64,000 bases of DNA from Lentzea sp. NBRC 105346 (GTDB lineage Bacteria > Actinomycetota > Actinomycetes > Mycobacteriales > Pseudonocardiaceae): contig NZ_BSTQ01000013.1 of assembly GCF_030269605.1 (NCBI RefSeq), positions 220,215 to 284,214 of the forward strand, written 5' to 3'. Made by a program: the position numbers and the translations under genes. Below, in pieces: positions 7,692-15,091 of the stretch (the first letter of the stretch is position 1; each line of letters starts with the position of its first letter). The notes beneath the pieces are model-generated. The model had not been told where the DNA came from, made no database searches, and saw only the letters and a program-made list of their open reading frames with translations.

Positions 7692-7965
7692 CGGTCACTC
7701 CGCGCCAGAACGCCACGCGGTCCTTGATCTGCTTCGCCGCATCCTTCGGTGACGTGTAGAACCAGGCCGCGTCGGCGTTCTCGGCGCCGTCCACGACCAG
7801 GGTGTAGTAGTTCGCCGTGCCCTTCCAGGGGCAGAACGTGGTGGTGTCGGACGGTTTCAACAGGGACTGATCGACTGACGAGAGCGGGAAGTAGTGGTTC
7901 CCCTCGACGATCACCGTGTCCTCACTGGAGGCGATGATCTTGCCATTCCACCTAGCGGTCGCCAT
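7678..7965 (-). CDS. DUF427 domain protein
   Basis: 95-residue protein made of a single DUF427 domain, a small beta-rich fold. The family signatures NGKIIASSEDTVIVEGNHYFP, FCPWKGTANYYTL and the final AWFYTSPKDAA are all present. The role is unknown; the conserved Cys-Pro-Trp-Lys-Gly motif suggests ligand or metal binding. The ATG at 7963-7965 follows GGAGACC. The longer reading frame upstream runs antisense to the aldolase gene and is not real. Confidence 0.9.
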   Translation of the reverse strand: MATARWNGKIIASSEDTVIVEGNHYFPLSSVDQSLLKPSDTTTFCPWKGTANYYTLVVDGAENADAAWFYTSPKDAAKQIKDRVAFWRGVTVTAA

Positions 7966-8031
7966 GGTCTCCACTATGCCCTCGTAGGATGCCTTCGACA
8001 CGGCGTTCCGGGCACCTGAGGAGGACCACCG

Positions 8032-9066
8032 ATGCCCATCGCAACCCCCGAGGTCTACGCCGAGATGCTTGACCGGGCCAAGGCGAACGAGTTCGCCTAC
8101 CCCGCGATCAACGTCACCTCGTCGGAGACGCTCAACGCGGCGCTGCGCGGGTTCGCCGAGGCCGAGAGCGACGGCATCATCCAGGTCTCGACCGGTGGAG
8201 CGGAGTTCGCCTCCGGTACCAAGGTCAAGGACATGGTGACCGGCGCTGTCGCCCTCGCGGAGTTCGCCCACGTGGTGGCCGAGAAGTATCCGGTCAACAT
8301 CGCGCTGCACACCGACCACTGCCCCAAGGACAAGCTGGACGGCTACGTCCGGCCGCTCGTGGCGATCAGCCAGGAGCGCGTCGACAAGGGCGGGAACCCA
8401 CTGTTCCAGTCGCACATGTGGGACGGCTCGGCCGTGCCGCTGGACGAGAACCTGGAGATCGCGGCGGAGCTGCTCGACCTCACCGCCAAGGCCAAGATCG
8501 TGCTGGAGATCGAGGTCGGTGTCGTCGGCGGTGAAGAGGACGGCGTCGACAACGAGATCAACGACAAGCTCTACACGACGCCCGAGGACTACCTGAAGAC
8601 CGTCGAGGTCCTGGGCGCCGGCGAGAAGGGCCGCTACCTGCTCGCCGCGACGTTCGGCAACGTGCACGGCGTGTACAAGCCGGGCAACGTCAAGCTGCGT
8701 CCCGAGATCCTCAAGCAGGGTCAGGACGTGGTGGCCGAGAAGCTGGGCCTGGCGGCCGGCTCCAAGCCGTTCGACCTCGTGTTCCACGGCGGCTCCGGCT
8801 CGCTGCTGGAGGAGATCCACGAGGCCGTGTCGTACGGCGTCATCAAGATGAACATCGACACGGACACCCAGTACGCGTTCACGCGGCCCATCGCGGGCCA
8901 CATGTTCGCGAACTACGACGGCGTGCTGAAGGTCGACGGCGAGGTCGGCAACAAGAAGACCTACGACCCGCGCAGCTACCTGAAGGTCGCCGAGCAGGCC
9001 ATGGCCGCGCGCGTCGCGCAGGCCTGTGAGCACCTGAAGTCGTCCGGCCGCATGATCGCCGGCTGA
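8032..9066 (+). CDS. fba: class II fructose-bisphosphate aldolase
   Basis: 344-residue zinc-dependent class II aldolase, which interconverts fructose-1,6-bisphosphate with DHAP and glyceraldehyde-3-phosphate. Visible features: PAINVTSSETLNAALRGFAE at the N-terminus, the zinc site HTDHCPKDKLDGYV, ATFGNVHGVYKPG with a zinc-ligand His, VFHGGSGS with the third ligand, and IKMNIDTDTQYAF for phosphate binding. AGGAGG precedes the ATG at good spacing. A strong terminator follows 10 bp after the stop, so it is probably monocistronic. Length is typical. Confidence 0.97.
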   Translation: MPIATPEVYAEMLDRAKANEFAYPAINVTSSETLNAALRGFAEAESDGIIQVSTGGAEFASGTKVKDMVTGAVALAEFAHVVAEKYPVNIALHTDHCPKDKLDGYVRPLVAISQERVDKGGNPLFQSHMWDGSAVPLDENLEIAAELLDLTAKAKIVLEIEVGVVGGEEDGVDNEINDKLYTTPEDYLKTVEVLGAGEKGRYLLAATFGNVHGVYKPGNVKLRPEILKQGQDVVAEKLGLAAGSKPFDLVFHGGSGSLLEEIHEAVSYGVIKMNIDTDTQYAFTRPIAGHMFANYDGVLKVDGEVGNKKTYDPRSYLKVAEQAMAARVAQACEHLKSSGRMIAG

Positions 9067-9076
9067 CGCGTTCAAC

Positions 9077-9129
9077 GCCGTCGGGGCCCTGTTCACTGCG
9101 TTAAATGCAGTGAACAGGGCCCCGACGGC
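9077..9129. terminator. bidirectional intrinsic terminator
   Basis: Perfect 23-bp inverted repeat (9077-9099 and 9107-9129) with a 7-base loop GTTAAAT. It lies between the aldolase gene and the convergent membrane-protein gene and can serve both strands. There is no clear T-tract, as is usual in actinomycetes. Confidence 0.85.
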
Positions 9130-9132
9130 ATT

Positions 9133-10248
9133 TCAGACGAGCTTCATTCTCGACGCCACGGCTTGTACCTCGGGGCGATGGATGGCGAGGTCACCGACCG
9201 TCCAGAGGGTGGCGAGCAGGATGAACGTCGCCGCCGCCGACGGGAAGTAGATCGGTGGCGCCAGCAGGTACTCCTGCTGCGTCCAGATACCCACGTACCC
9301 GACGGTCGTCACGCCCGCCGAACCCAGCAGCGCGACCACGGGCACCGGCGCCTTGACCAGGTGCGCGACGTCGATCATCAAACCGACGAGCACGAGGAAC
9401 AGCGGCACCGCGGACGCCGGGAAGTCGACCCCGACGAGCAGCGGCCAGATCAGGCAGCGGTACAGCACGTACGCGCCCGCGACCGCCGTCGCGGCCCACG
9501 GGAGGTTGATCGTCCGCCGCGCGATCACGAGCACCAGACCGGCCGCGACCAGGCCCCACAACGGGTACACCCAGTCCGCGATCGGCAGCGCGAACCGCAC
9601 GACGGCCTCCCGGCCGACGGGCTGGCCGAGCTGGTCGGCGGCGAACTGCAACAGGATCGGCTCCGCCTCGGGCTTGCCGGAGTCCCACGCCTGCAGCGCG
9701 CGCACGCCGTACTCCTGGTGCTGGTTGGGGAACCAGACGTTCTCCAGGAAGAAGAACCACAGCGCGCCGAGCCCCAGCGTGCGGAATCTGCCCTCGGGGA
9801 AGTACTTGAGCCAGCCGCGGATCGCTCCGGCGAGCATGATCGCGGTGCCCAGGTACAGCAGGGCGTGCGAGCCGCTCCACGACGTGATGTCGAGGCCGTT
9901 GATCCGGTGGTTGATCACGTCGATCGGCAACGCCACCAGGAAGATCCCGCAACCCCACTGCATCATCCGCAGGGTCGCGCGGTCGGCGCCGTAGCCGGTG
10001 TAGGTGTGGAAGAGCGTGAGCGCGACCACGATGACGGAACCAGCGGTGTTGATCAGGTGTGGCGGCGCCAGGTCGTCGCGCAGCCACTTGAAGTGCCAGG
10101 CCACGTCCCACGACGAGCCGAGCAACTTCAACAGCAGACCGGCCAGCCAGAGCGTGTAAAGCTGCTCCGCCAGCCGGCGTGGAGTCTCTCTCCCCGGCTC
10201 GCCCCGCTCCCAGTACTGGTCGCGGAACTGCCTAACCCCCTGAATCAT
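9133..10248 (-). CDS. multi-pass membrane protein of unknown function
   Basis: 371-residue integral membrane protein with roughly nine to ten hydrophobic segments; the first cytoplasmic stretch is rich in Arg and Glu. Polar residues within or near helices (SSWDVAWHF, ALTLFHTYTGYG, SWSGSHALLY, ENVWFPNQHQEYG) include several His and Asp, suggesting metal, heme or quinone interaction, but no named family is recognised. It stands alone, with the aldolase terminator downstream and 136 bp to the next start upstream. The function is open; the coding call is firm because the hydrophobic periodicity spans the whole frame. Confidence 0.8.
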   Translation of the reverse strand: MIQGVRQFRDQYWERGEPGRETPRRLAEQLYTLWLAGLLLKLLGSSWDVAWHFKWLRDDLAPPHLINTAGSVIVVALTLFHTYTGYGADRATLRMMQWGCGIFLVALPIDVINHRINGLDITSWSGSHALLYLGTAIMLAGAIRGWLKYFPEGRFRTLGLGALWFFFLENVWFPNQHQEYGVRALQAWDSGKPEAEPILLQFAADQLGQPVGREAVVRFALPIADWVYPLWGLVAAGLVLVIARRTINLPWAATAVAGAYVLYRCLIWPLLVGVDFPASAVPLFLVLVGLMIDVAHLVKAPVPVVALLGSAGVTTVGYVGIWTQQEYLLAPPIYFPSAAATFILLATLWTVGDLAIHRPEVQAVASRMKLV

Positions 10249-10384
10249 TTGCCCATGATGAGCCGACCTCGCATGGTCAGGTAGTGCAAACCACCCCGGT
10301 TTTACCCTGAAGTTTTCATATCGTGTTCACGTTCGGGTGAGGGCCGTTGCTCTTTTCGGCCTAGATCGGGCAAGGTGCGGGCCC

Positions 10385-10471
10385 ATGAGCAAGAAGGTCA
10401 TCGCAGGTGTTCTGGTGTCCGCGCTGATGCTGGCCGTGGTGGCCGCCGTCACCAGGGTGTTCCTGACCTGA
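10385..10471 (+). CDS. 28-residue membrane peptide
   Basis: The short frame encodes MSKKVIAG followed by one hydrophobic helix and ends VTRVFLT. Two Lys residues at the start would hold the N-terminus inside. Similar tiny membrane peptides are often missed in actinomycetes. The upstream AAGGTGCGGGCCC is only a weak RBS. It lies 28 bp before the DUF3151 gene. Support is the composition only. Confidence 0.4.
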   Translation: MSKKVIAGVLVSALMLAVVAAVTRVFLT

Positions 10472-10498
10472 CCTGCCCGCATGCGGCACGATGGCCGC

Positions 10499-10915
10499 AT
10501 GTCGTTGCACGAGAACCTCCTCGGCCCGGAGCCGACTCGTCTGCCCGCCCGCCCGGAGGCCGAGGCCGCCGCCGACGGCGGTACCGATCCCGCGAAGATC
10601 GTCCGGGCGTACCCGGACTTCAGCGAGGCGTGGGCCCTGCTCGCCGAACGCGCCCTGCACTCGGGTGATCCCGTCGCCGCCTACGCCTACGCGCGCACCG
10701 GCTACCACCGTGGCCTCGACCAGCTGCGCCGAGCCGGTTGGAAGGGCTTCGGGCCCGTGCCGTGGTCGCATCGCGCCAACCAGGGCTTCCTGCGCGCTCT
10801 CGCCGCTCTCGCCCGCTCCGCCCAGGAGATCGGTGAGGACGAGGAGTACGACCGCTGCAAGAAGTTCCTGACGGACAGCGACCCGCAGGCCGCGTCGGTC
10901 CTCGGCCTGGCCTGA
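10499..10915 (+). CDS. DUF3151 protein
   Basis: 138-residue protein typical of actinobacteria, start MSLHENLLGPEPTRLP. The middle FSEAWALLAERAL and AYAYARTGYHRGLDQLRRAGWKG are the DUF3151 signature, with a TPR-like helical look. It ends with a short tail after the EEYDRCKKFL motif. In relatives the gene sits next to fba and purA as it does here. The role is unknown. An upstream ATG would add six residues, but the family starts at MSLHENLL. Confidence 0.88.
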   Translation: MSLHENLLGPEPTRLPARPEAEAAADGGTDPAKIVRAYPDFSEAWALLAERALHSGDPVAAYAYARTGYHRGLDQLRRAGWKGFGPVPWSHRANQGFLRALAALARSAQEIGEDEEYDRCKKFLTDSDPQAASVLGLA

Positions 10916-10993
10916 TGGCCCGCGCGCTTCGGCCGCCGAAACTGTCGGTGCCGCCTGGGAGAATTGAAGCGGGGGACCCCCTGAGGGGGACCC

Positions 10994-12190
10994 GTGCGAA
11001 GCGCGCGTCGGCGTCGGCCGGCCAGGGGCGTTGACGTCGTGGGAGCCGTTCGTGACGAGATCCGCCGCCGCCTCAAGCGGTGGCGGAGCACCGCCCTGCC
11101 CGTTATCCAATGCGCCCTCGCCGCAGGCCTCGCCTGGCTGGTCGCCACCAAGCTGATCGGCCACCCGCACCCGTTCTTCGCCCCGATCGCCGCCGTCGTC
11201 TGCCTCGGCGTGTCACTGGGACAGCGACTCCGCCGGGTCGGCGAGCTCGTCGTCGGTGTCAGCGTGGGTGTCGGAGTCGGCGACGCGTTGATCGGCTGGA
11301 TCGGCAGCGGCCCCTGGCAGATCGCTCTGGTAGTCGCCCTGGCGATGTCCGCAGCGGTCCTCCTGGACGCCGGCCAGGTCATCGCCCTGCAGGCCGGCTC
11401 CAGCAGCGTCCTGGTGGCGACGCTGCTGCCCCCGGAGACGGGAGGCGGCCTCGACCGCATGGTCGACGCCCTGATCGGCGGTCTGGTCGGACTGGCCGTC
11501 ACCGCCCTGATCCCGGCCAACCCGGTGACGGTCGCCCAGCGACAGGCGAAGACCCTCCTCGGCGAACTGGCCACCGCACTCAGGAACATCGCGACCGCGG
11601 TGTCCGAAGTGGACGCCGTAAAGGCTGCGAGCGTTCTGAGCCACCTGCGCGACACCCAGACCGCGGTGGACGAGTTCAAGTCGGCGCTCAAGACCGGCGG
11701 TGAGATCGCCACGATCGCGCCCATCCGCTGGCGCAGCAAGGACGACCTCAAGCACTACCAGCAGGCCGCGCCACCGATCGACTATGCGCTGCGCAACACC
11801 CGTGTGCTGGCCAGACGAGCACTGGCGGCGATCAGAGCGAACGAAGGCATCCCGGAGAACCTGCCGCAGACACTGCGCAGCTACGCGGACGCCGTCGACA
11901 TGCTGCGCACGGAGCTGGCGAACGGCAAGGAACCCGAACAGACCCGCACCGCCATCCGGGATGCCGCGCGGCACCTGACCGCGCGGCACCTCGGTGGGGA
12001 CGGGTTCTCGACCAAAGTCGTGCTGGCGCAGATCCGCAGCATCGCGGTGGACCTGCTGCAGGCGACCGGACTGAGCCGCTCGGAAGCGGCCGAGGCCCTG
12101 CCTAGCCTGTCGGGCGATTCAGCACGCCCAGCAGCAGCGAGTGCACCGAAGGATGAGCAACCGGGTCAAGCGGACACGTCCCGCCGGTGA
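10994..12190 (+). CDS. FUSC/aromatic-acid-exporter-like membrane protein
   Basis: 398-residue protein with six predicted membrane helices in the first 175 residues (starting STALPVIQCALAAGLAWLVAT) followed by a long soluble helical half. This half-FUSC arrangement matches the aromatic acid exporter / YgaE-like (FUSC) families. The GHPHPFFAPIAAVVCLGVS segment is the most conserved part. The start is a GTG preceded by GAGGG. The last 89 bases overlap the convergent 81-residue gene. Transported substrate unknown. Confidence 0.82.
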   Translation: MRSARRRRPARGVDVVGAVRDEIRRRLKRWRSTALPVIQCALAAGLAWLVATKLIGHPHPFFAPIAAVVCLGVSLGQRLRRVGELVVGVSVGVGVGDALIGWIGSGPWQIALVVALAMSAAVLLDAGQVIALQAGSSSVLVATLLPPETGGGLDRMVDALIGGLVGLAVTALIPANPVTVAQRQAKTLLGELATALRNIATAVSEVDAVKAASVLSHLRDTQTAVDEFKSALKTGGEIATIAPIRWRSKDDLKHYQQAAPPIDYALRNTRVLARRALAAIRANEGIPENLPQTLRSYADAVDMLRTELANGKEPEQTRTAIRDAARHLTARHLGGDGFSTKVVLAQIRSIAVDLLQATGLSRSEAAEALPSLSGDSARPAAASAPKDEQPGQADTSRR

Positions 12191-12347
12191 TGGCGTACCA
12201 CTCGTCGGCACCCTCGTAGCGGACCAACGCCCGGAGAACCCCCGACTCGACAACGGTCTTGAGCTCCAGGTCCCCGGTGATCACGCCGACCTCGTCGGTC
12301 ATGATCCCGCCCGGTCCGGCCACGAACAACGACGAGAGTTCCGGCAA
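12102..12347 (-). CDS. small protein coupled to the secreted HNH nuclease
   Basis: 81-residue soluble protein with no recognised domain, acidic and beta-rich in look (GVITGDLELKTVVESGVLRALVRY). The TTG start is one base after the nuclease stop codon, and GGAGG inside the end of the nuclease gene serves as RBS, so translation is coupled. No signal peptide, so it stays in the cytoplasm. It might regulate or protect against the nuclease, which is inference from position. The 3' part overlaps the convergent FUSC gene by 89 bases. Confidence 0.65.
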   Translation of the reverse strand: MPELSSLFVAGPGGIMTDEVGVITGDLELKTVVESGVLRALVRYEGADEWYAITGGTCPLDPVAHPSVHSLLLGVLNRPTG

Positions 12348-12348
12348 A

Positions 12349-12981
12349 TCAGCAACCTCCGAGCACGTTCGTCAACGTCGACTTCTCCGCCGAGTTGACG
12401 CTCAACCCATATCGGTACTTCACCTCTACCCACATCCTCGCGTACGTACACCGGTAGGACGTCAGCGGAGGCAGCCACTTCTCCGGCCCCTGGTCGCCCT
12501 TGGCCTGGTTGACGTTGTCCGTCACCGCGATCAGCTGCGGCCAGTAGAGCTCGTTGGCGAACGCCTGGCGCTTGCTGGTGGTCCACGTGGACGCGCCCGA
12601 GCGCCACGCCGCGGCCAGCGGCACGACGTGGTCGATGTCCAAATCGGACGCGACGGTCCACGTCGCGCCGTCGTACGGCGAGTACCAGCGGCCCGAGACC
12701 GCGGCGCACGACGAGTCGGTCTGCACGTTGGTGCCGTCGCGCTTCAGCACCACCTCACGGGTGTTGCAGGTCCCGGACTGGGTGATCCAGTGCGGGAACT
12801 TGTCCCGGGAGTACCCGGTCATCGAGCCGTCGGCGCGGACGAGCAGGGTGCTCAGATGAGAGCGGGCGTCGGCGGCAGTGGGGATGTGTTCGGGTGTCGC
12901 GAGTGCAGGGGAAACGAGCCCGAGGGTCAGTGCCAGCGCGGCAACCAACACCCCCAGGGCATTGTTAACTTTTGACATCAT
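12349..12981 (-). CDS. secreted HNH endonuclease family protein
   Basis: 210-residue protein with a signal peptide (about 1-29, ending PALAT) and a DUF1524/GmrSD-type HNH nuclease fold. The catalytic His lies in LDIDHVVPLAAAW, with downstream Asn and Lys in NELYWPQLIAVTDNVNQAKGD, and a final CTYARMWVEVK segment. Cys pairs (GTCNTRE, SSCAAV, YRCTY) fit an exported protein with disulphides. Actinomycetes secrete such nucleases to scavenge nucleic acid or against competitors. Two adjacent ATGs (12981 and 12978) are possible starts. Confidence 0.9.
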   Translation of the reverse strand: MMSKVNNALGVLVAALALTLGLVSPALATPEHIPTAADARSHLSTLLVRADGSMTGYSRDKFPHWITQSGTCNTREVVLKRDGTNVQTDSSCAAVSGRWYSPYDGATWTVASDLDIDHVVPLAAAWRSGASTWTTSKRQAFANELYWPQLIAVTDNVNQAKGDQGPEKWLPPLTSYRCTYARMWVEVKYRYGLSVNSAEKSTLTNVLGGC

Positions 12982-13073
12982 CCCGACCTTCCTGGTTGGA
13001 AGTGATCGGGAACACTGTCGGCTAGTAATTCGGCCAGATCAACACTTTCGGGTGACGCTCAGGTAGCTGACAG

Positions 13074-13739
13074 TTAAAGCCCGCGGACGAGCCGGAGGTC
13101 CTCCGTGTGCCGGTACCAGGTCCACTTGTCGACCGGACGCGGGTGCTCCACGCCGTCCAGCACCGCGGTCGTCGGGAAACAGCCGAGCTGGAACGCCCGC
13201 GGCCGGAACTCCTTCACCCGCGAGCCGATCAGCCGTCGCTGGACCACCCGGACCGCCAGCCCGAGGCCGACCTCCGGGTCCGGCGTGACCTCGACCCGCG
13301 TCGCCTGGCCGCGCAGCGCGAGGTCCGCGTCGCAGTACCCGACCCCGCGCACGGGAGCCAGAACGCCAAGCCCCACAAGGACTCCGCCGACGTCGTCGCG
13401 CACCAGCGGTACCGCGTCCGGGTCGCCCCTCAGTGCCAGCTCCAGAGCCTTTGCCGGAGTGACCGGCAACGTCCACAGCGCGGCGACGGCCGACTGCGGT
13501 GACGTGGGCACGAAGCCGACGATCGTGTCGCCGAGGCGTTCCTTGCGCATCAGCCGCAGCGCGACGGCGGCCAGGTCGGCGTCGGTGCCGGCGACGATCA
13601 GGCGGTCGGCGTCGAGGTGGGAGTCCACATCGTCCTTGCCCGGTCGCGAAGGTACTTGGACCACCTCGACACCGTCACCGTAAGTGATCAATGGCAACTG
13701 CGTGTTTCCGCAGGCCAGCACGATTCCACGCACGGTCAT
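13074..13739 (-). CDS. protein resembling a degenerate diacylglycerol-kinase catalytic domain
   Basis: 221-residue soluble protein. The stretch DRLIVAGTDADLAAVALRL followed by GFVPTSPQSAVAALWTLP recalls the lipid-kinase/NAD-kinase motif (GGDGT and P-x-GT-x-N-x-A), but the key Gly-Gly-Asp-Gly is altered, so kinase activity is doubtful. The C-terminal half has beta strands ending KEFRPRAFQLGCFPTTAVLDG. It diverges from purA with 62 bp between starts; the same pairing is common in actinobacteria. I infer the fold only from motif spacing. Confidence 0.6.
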   Translation of the reverse strand: MTVRGIVLACGNTQLPLITYGDGVEVVQVPSRPGKDDVDSHLDADRLIVAGTDADLAAVALRLMRKERLGDTIVGFVPTSPQSAVAALWTLPVTPAKALELALRGDPDAVPLVRDDVGGVLVGLGVLAPVRGVGYCDADLALRGQATRVEVTPDPEVGLGLAVRVVQRRLIGSRVKEFRPRAFQLGCFPTTAVLDGVEHPRPVDKWTWYRHTEDLRLVRGL

Positions 13740-13780
13740 CTCCTGGTCTACCCTCGCTTACCGGCATTCGCTCGAACCAG

Positions 13781-13794
13781 TCCAAGCGCTTGGA
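13781..13794. promoter_or_regulatory. 14-bp palindrome overlapping the purA ribosome-binding site
   Basis: TCCAAGCGCTTGGA is perfectly self-complementary, and its last bases GGA begin the Shine-Dalgarno GGAG of purA, eight bases before the ATG. It could be a repressor operator or a small RNA hairpin hiding the RBS. No regulator can be named from the sequence. Confidence 0.4.
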
Positions 13795-13801
13795 GTTTCA
13801 C

Positions 13802-15091
13802 ATGCCGGCCGTCGTGCTGATCGGAGCCCAGTGGGGCGATGAGGGCAAGGGCAAGGCCACCGACCTGCTCGGTGAGCGTGTCCAGTGGGTTGTCCGCTAC
13901 CAGGGTGGCAACAACGCGGGGCACACCGTCGTCTTGCCGAACGGCCAGAACTTCGCGCTGCACCTCATCCCCTCGGGCATTCTCACCCCCGGCGTGACCA
14001 ACGTCATCGGCAACGGTGTCGTGGTCGACCCCGGCGTGCTGCTCGAGGAGCTGTCGGGGCTGGAGGAGAAGGGCGTCGACACCAGCAAGCTGCTGATCTC
14101 GGCCGACGCGCACCTGATCATGCCGTACCACGTTGCCATCGACAAGGTGACCGAGCGGTACCTCGGCAAGGCCAAGATCGGCACCACCGGTCGCGGCATC
14201 GGCCCCGCCTACCAGGACAAGCTCGCCCGCGTCGGCGTGCGCGTGCAGGACCTGCTCGACGAGAAGATCCTGCGGCAGAAGGTCGAGGCCGCCCTGGACT
14301 TCAAGAACCAGGTGCTGGTCAAGGTCTACAACCGCAAGGCGCTCGACCCGGAGCAGGTCGTGGACAGCGTGCTGGAGCACGGCTCGCACTTCGTGCACCG
14401 CATCGCGGACACCCGCCTGCAGCTCAACGAGGCGCTGGACCGCGGCGAGACCGTGCTGCTGGAGGGCTCGCAGGGCACGCTGCTCGACGTCGACCACGGC
14501 ACCTACCCGTTCGTCACGTCCTCGAACCCGACGAGCGGTGGCGCGGCCGTCGGCTCGGGCATCGGCCCGACCCGGATCACCACCGTGATCGGCATCCTCA
14601 AGGCGTACACCACGCGCGTCGGCTCCGGCCCGTTCCCGACCGAGCTGAACGACGACATGGGCGAGCGCCTGCGCAAGACCGGTGGCGAGTTCGGCGTCAC
14701 CACGGGCCGCAGCCGCCGCACCGGCTGGTTCGACGCCGTGATCGCCCGCTACGCCTCGCGCGTCAACGGCATCACCGACTACTTCCTCACCAAGCTGGAC
14801 GTGCTGTCCGGCCTGGAGACCGTGCCCGTCTGCGTCGGGTACGAAGTGGACGGTCGCCGCACGGACGAGATGCCGATGACGCAGACCGACGTGCACCACG
14901 CCGTGCCGGTGTACGAGGAGCTGCCGGGCTGGTTCGAGGACATCAGCCACTGCCGCACGTTCGAGGAGCTGCCCGCGAACGCCCAGGCGTACGTCGAGTA
15001 CCTCGAGAGCATCATCGGCGCGCGCGTGTCCGCGATCGGCGTCGGCCCCGGCCGCGAGGAGACGATCGTCCGCCACGACGTGCTCAGCTGA
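13802..15091 (+). CDS. purA: adenylosuccinate synthetase
   Basis: 429-residue GTP-dependent enzyme that joins IMP and aspartate to adenylosuccinate, the first step from IMP to AMP. The P-loop GAQWGDEGKGKATDLL is at about 8-23 with the catalytic Asp. NNAGHTVV, TTGRGIGPAYQDK, LLEGSQGTLLDVDHGTYPFVTSSN and TTGRSRRTGWFD are the family signatures in order. ATG with GGAG at good spacing. The 3' end overlaps the convergent protease gene by 8 bases. Works with PurB encoded at 43 kb. Confidence 0.98.
   Translation: MPAVVLIGAQWGDEGKGKATDLLGERVQWVVRYQGGNNAGHTVVLPNGQNFALHLIPSGILTPGVTNVIGNGVVVDPGVLLEELSGLEEKGVDTSKLLISADAHLIMPYHVAIDKVTERYLGKAKIGTTGRGIGPAYQDKLARVGVRVQDLLDEKILRQKVEAALDFKNQVLVKVYNRKALDPEQVVDSVLEHGSHFVHRIADTRLQLNEALDRGETVLLEGSQGTLLDVDHGTYPFVTSSNPTSGGAAVGSGIGPTRITTVIGILKAYTTRVGSGPFPTELNDDMGERLRKTGGEFGVTTGRSRRTGWFDAVIARYASRVNGITDYFLTKLDVLSGLETVPVCVGYEVDGRRTDEMPMTQTDVHHAVPVYEELPGWFEDISHCRTFEELPANAQAYVEYLESIIGARVSAIGVGPGREETIVRHDVLS

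Noticed and set aside
7678..9096. 472-residue minus-strand frame spanning the aldolase gene
   Set aside because: Only its last 95 residues are a real DUF427 protein with its own ATG and RBS; the rest mirrors the aldolase gene.
13748..15076. 442-residue frame antisense to purA
   Set aside because: Low-complexity Ala/Val/Arg product; purA on the other strand has all family motifs.
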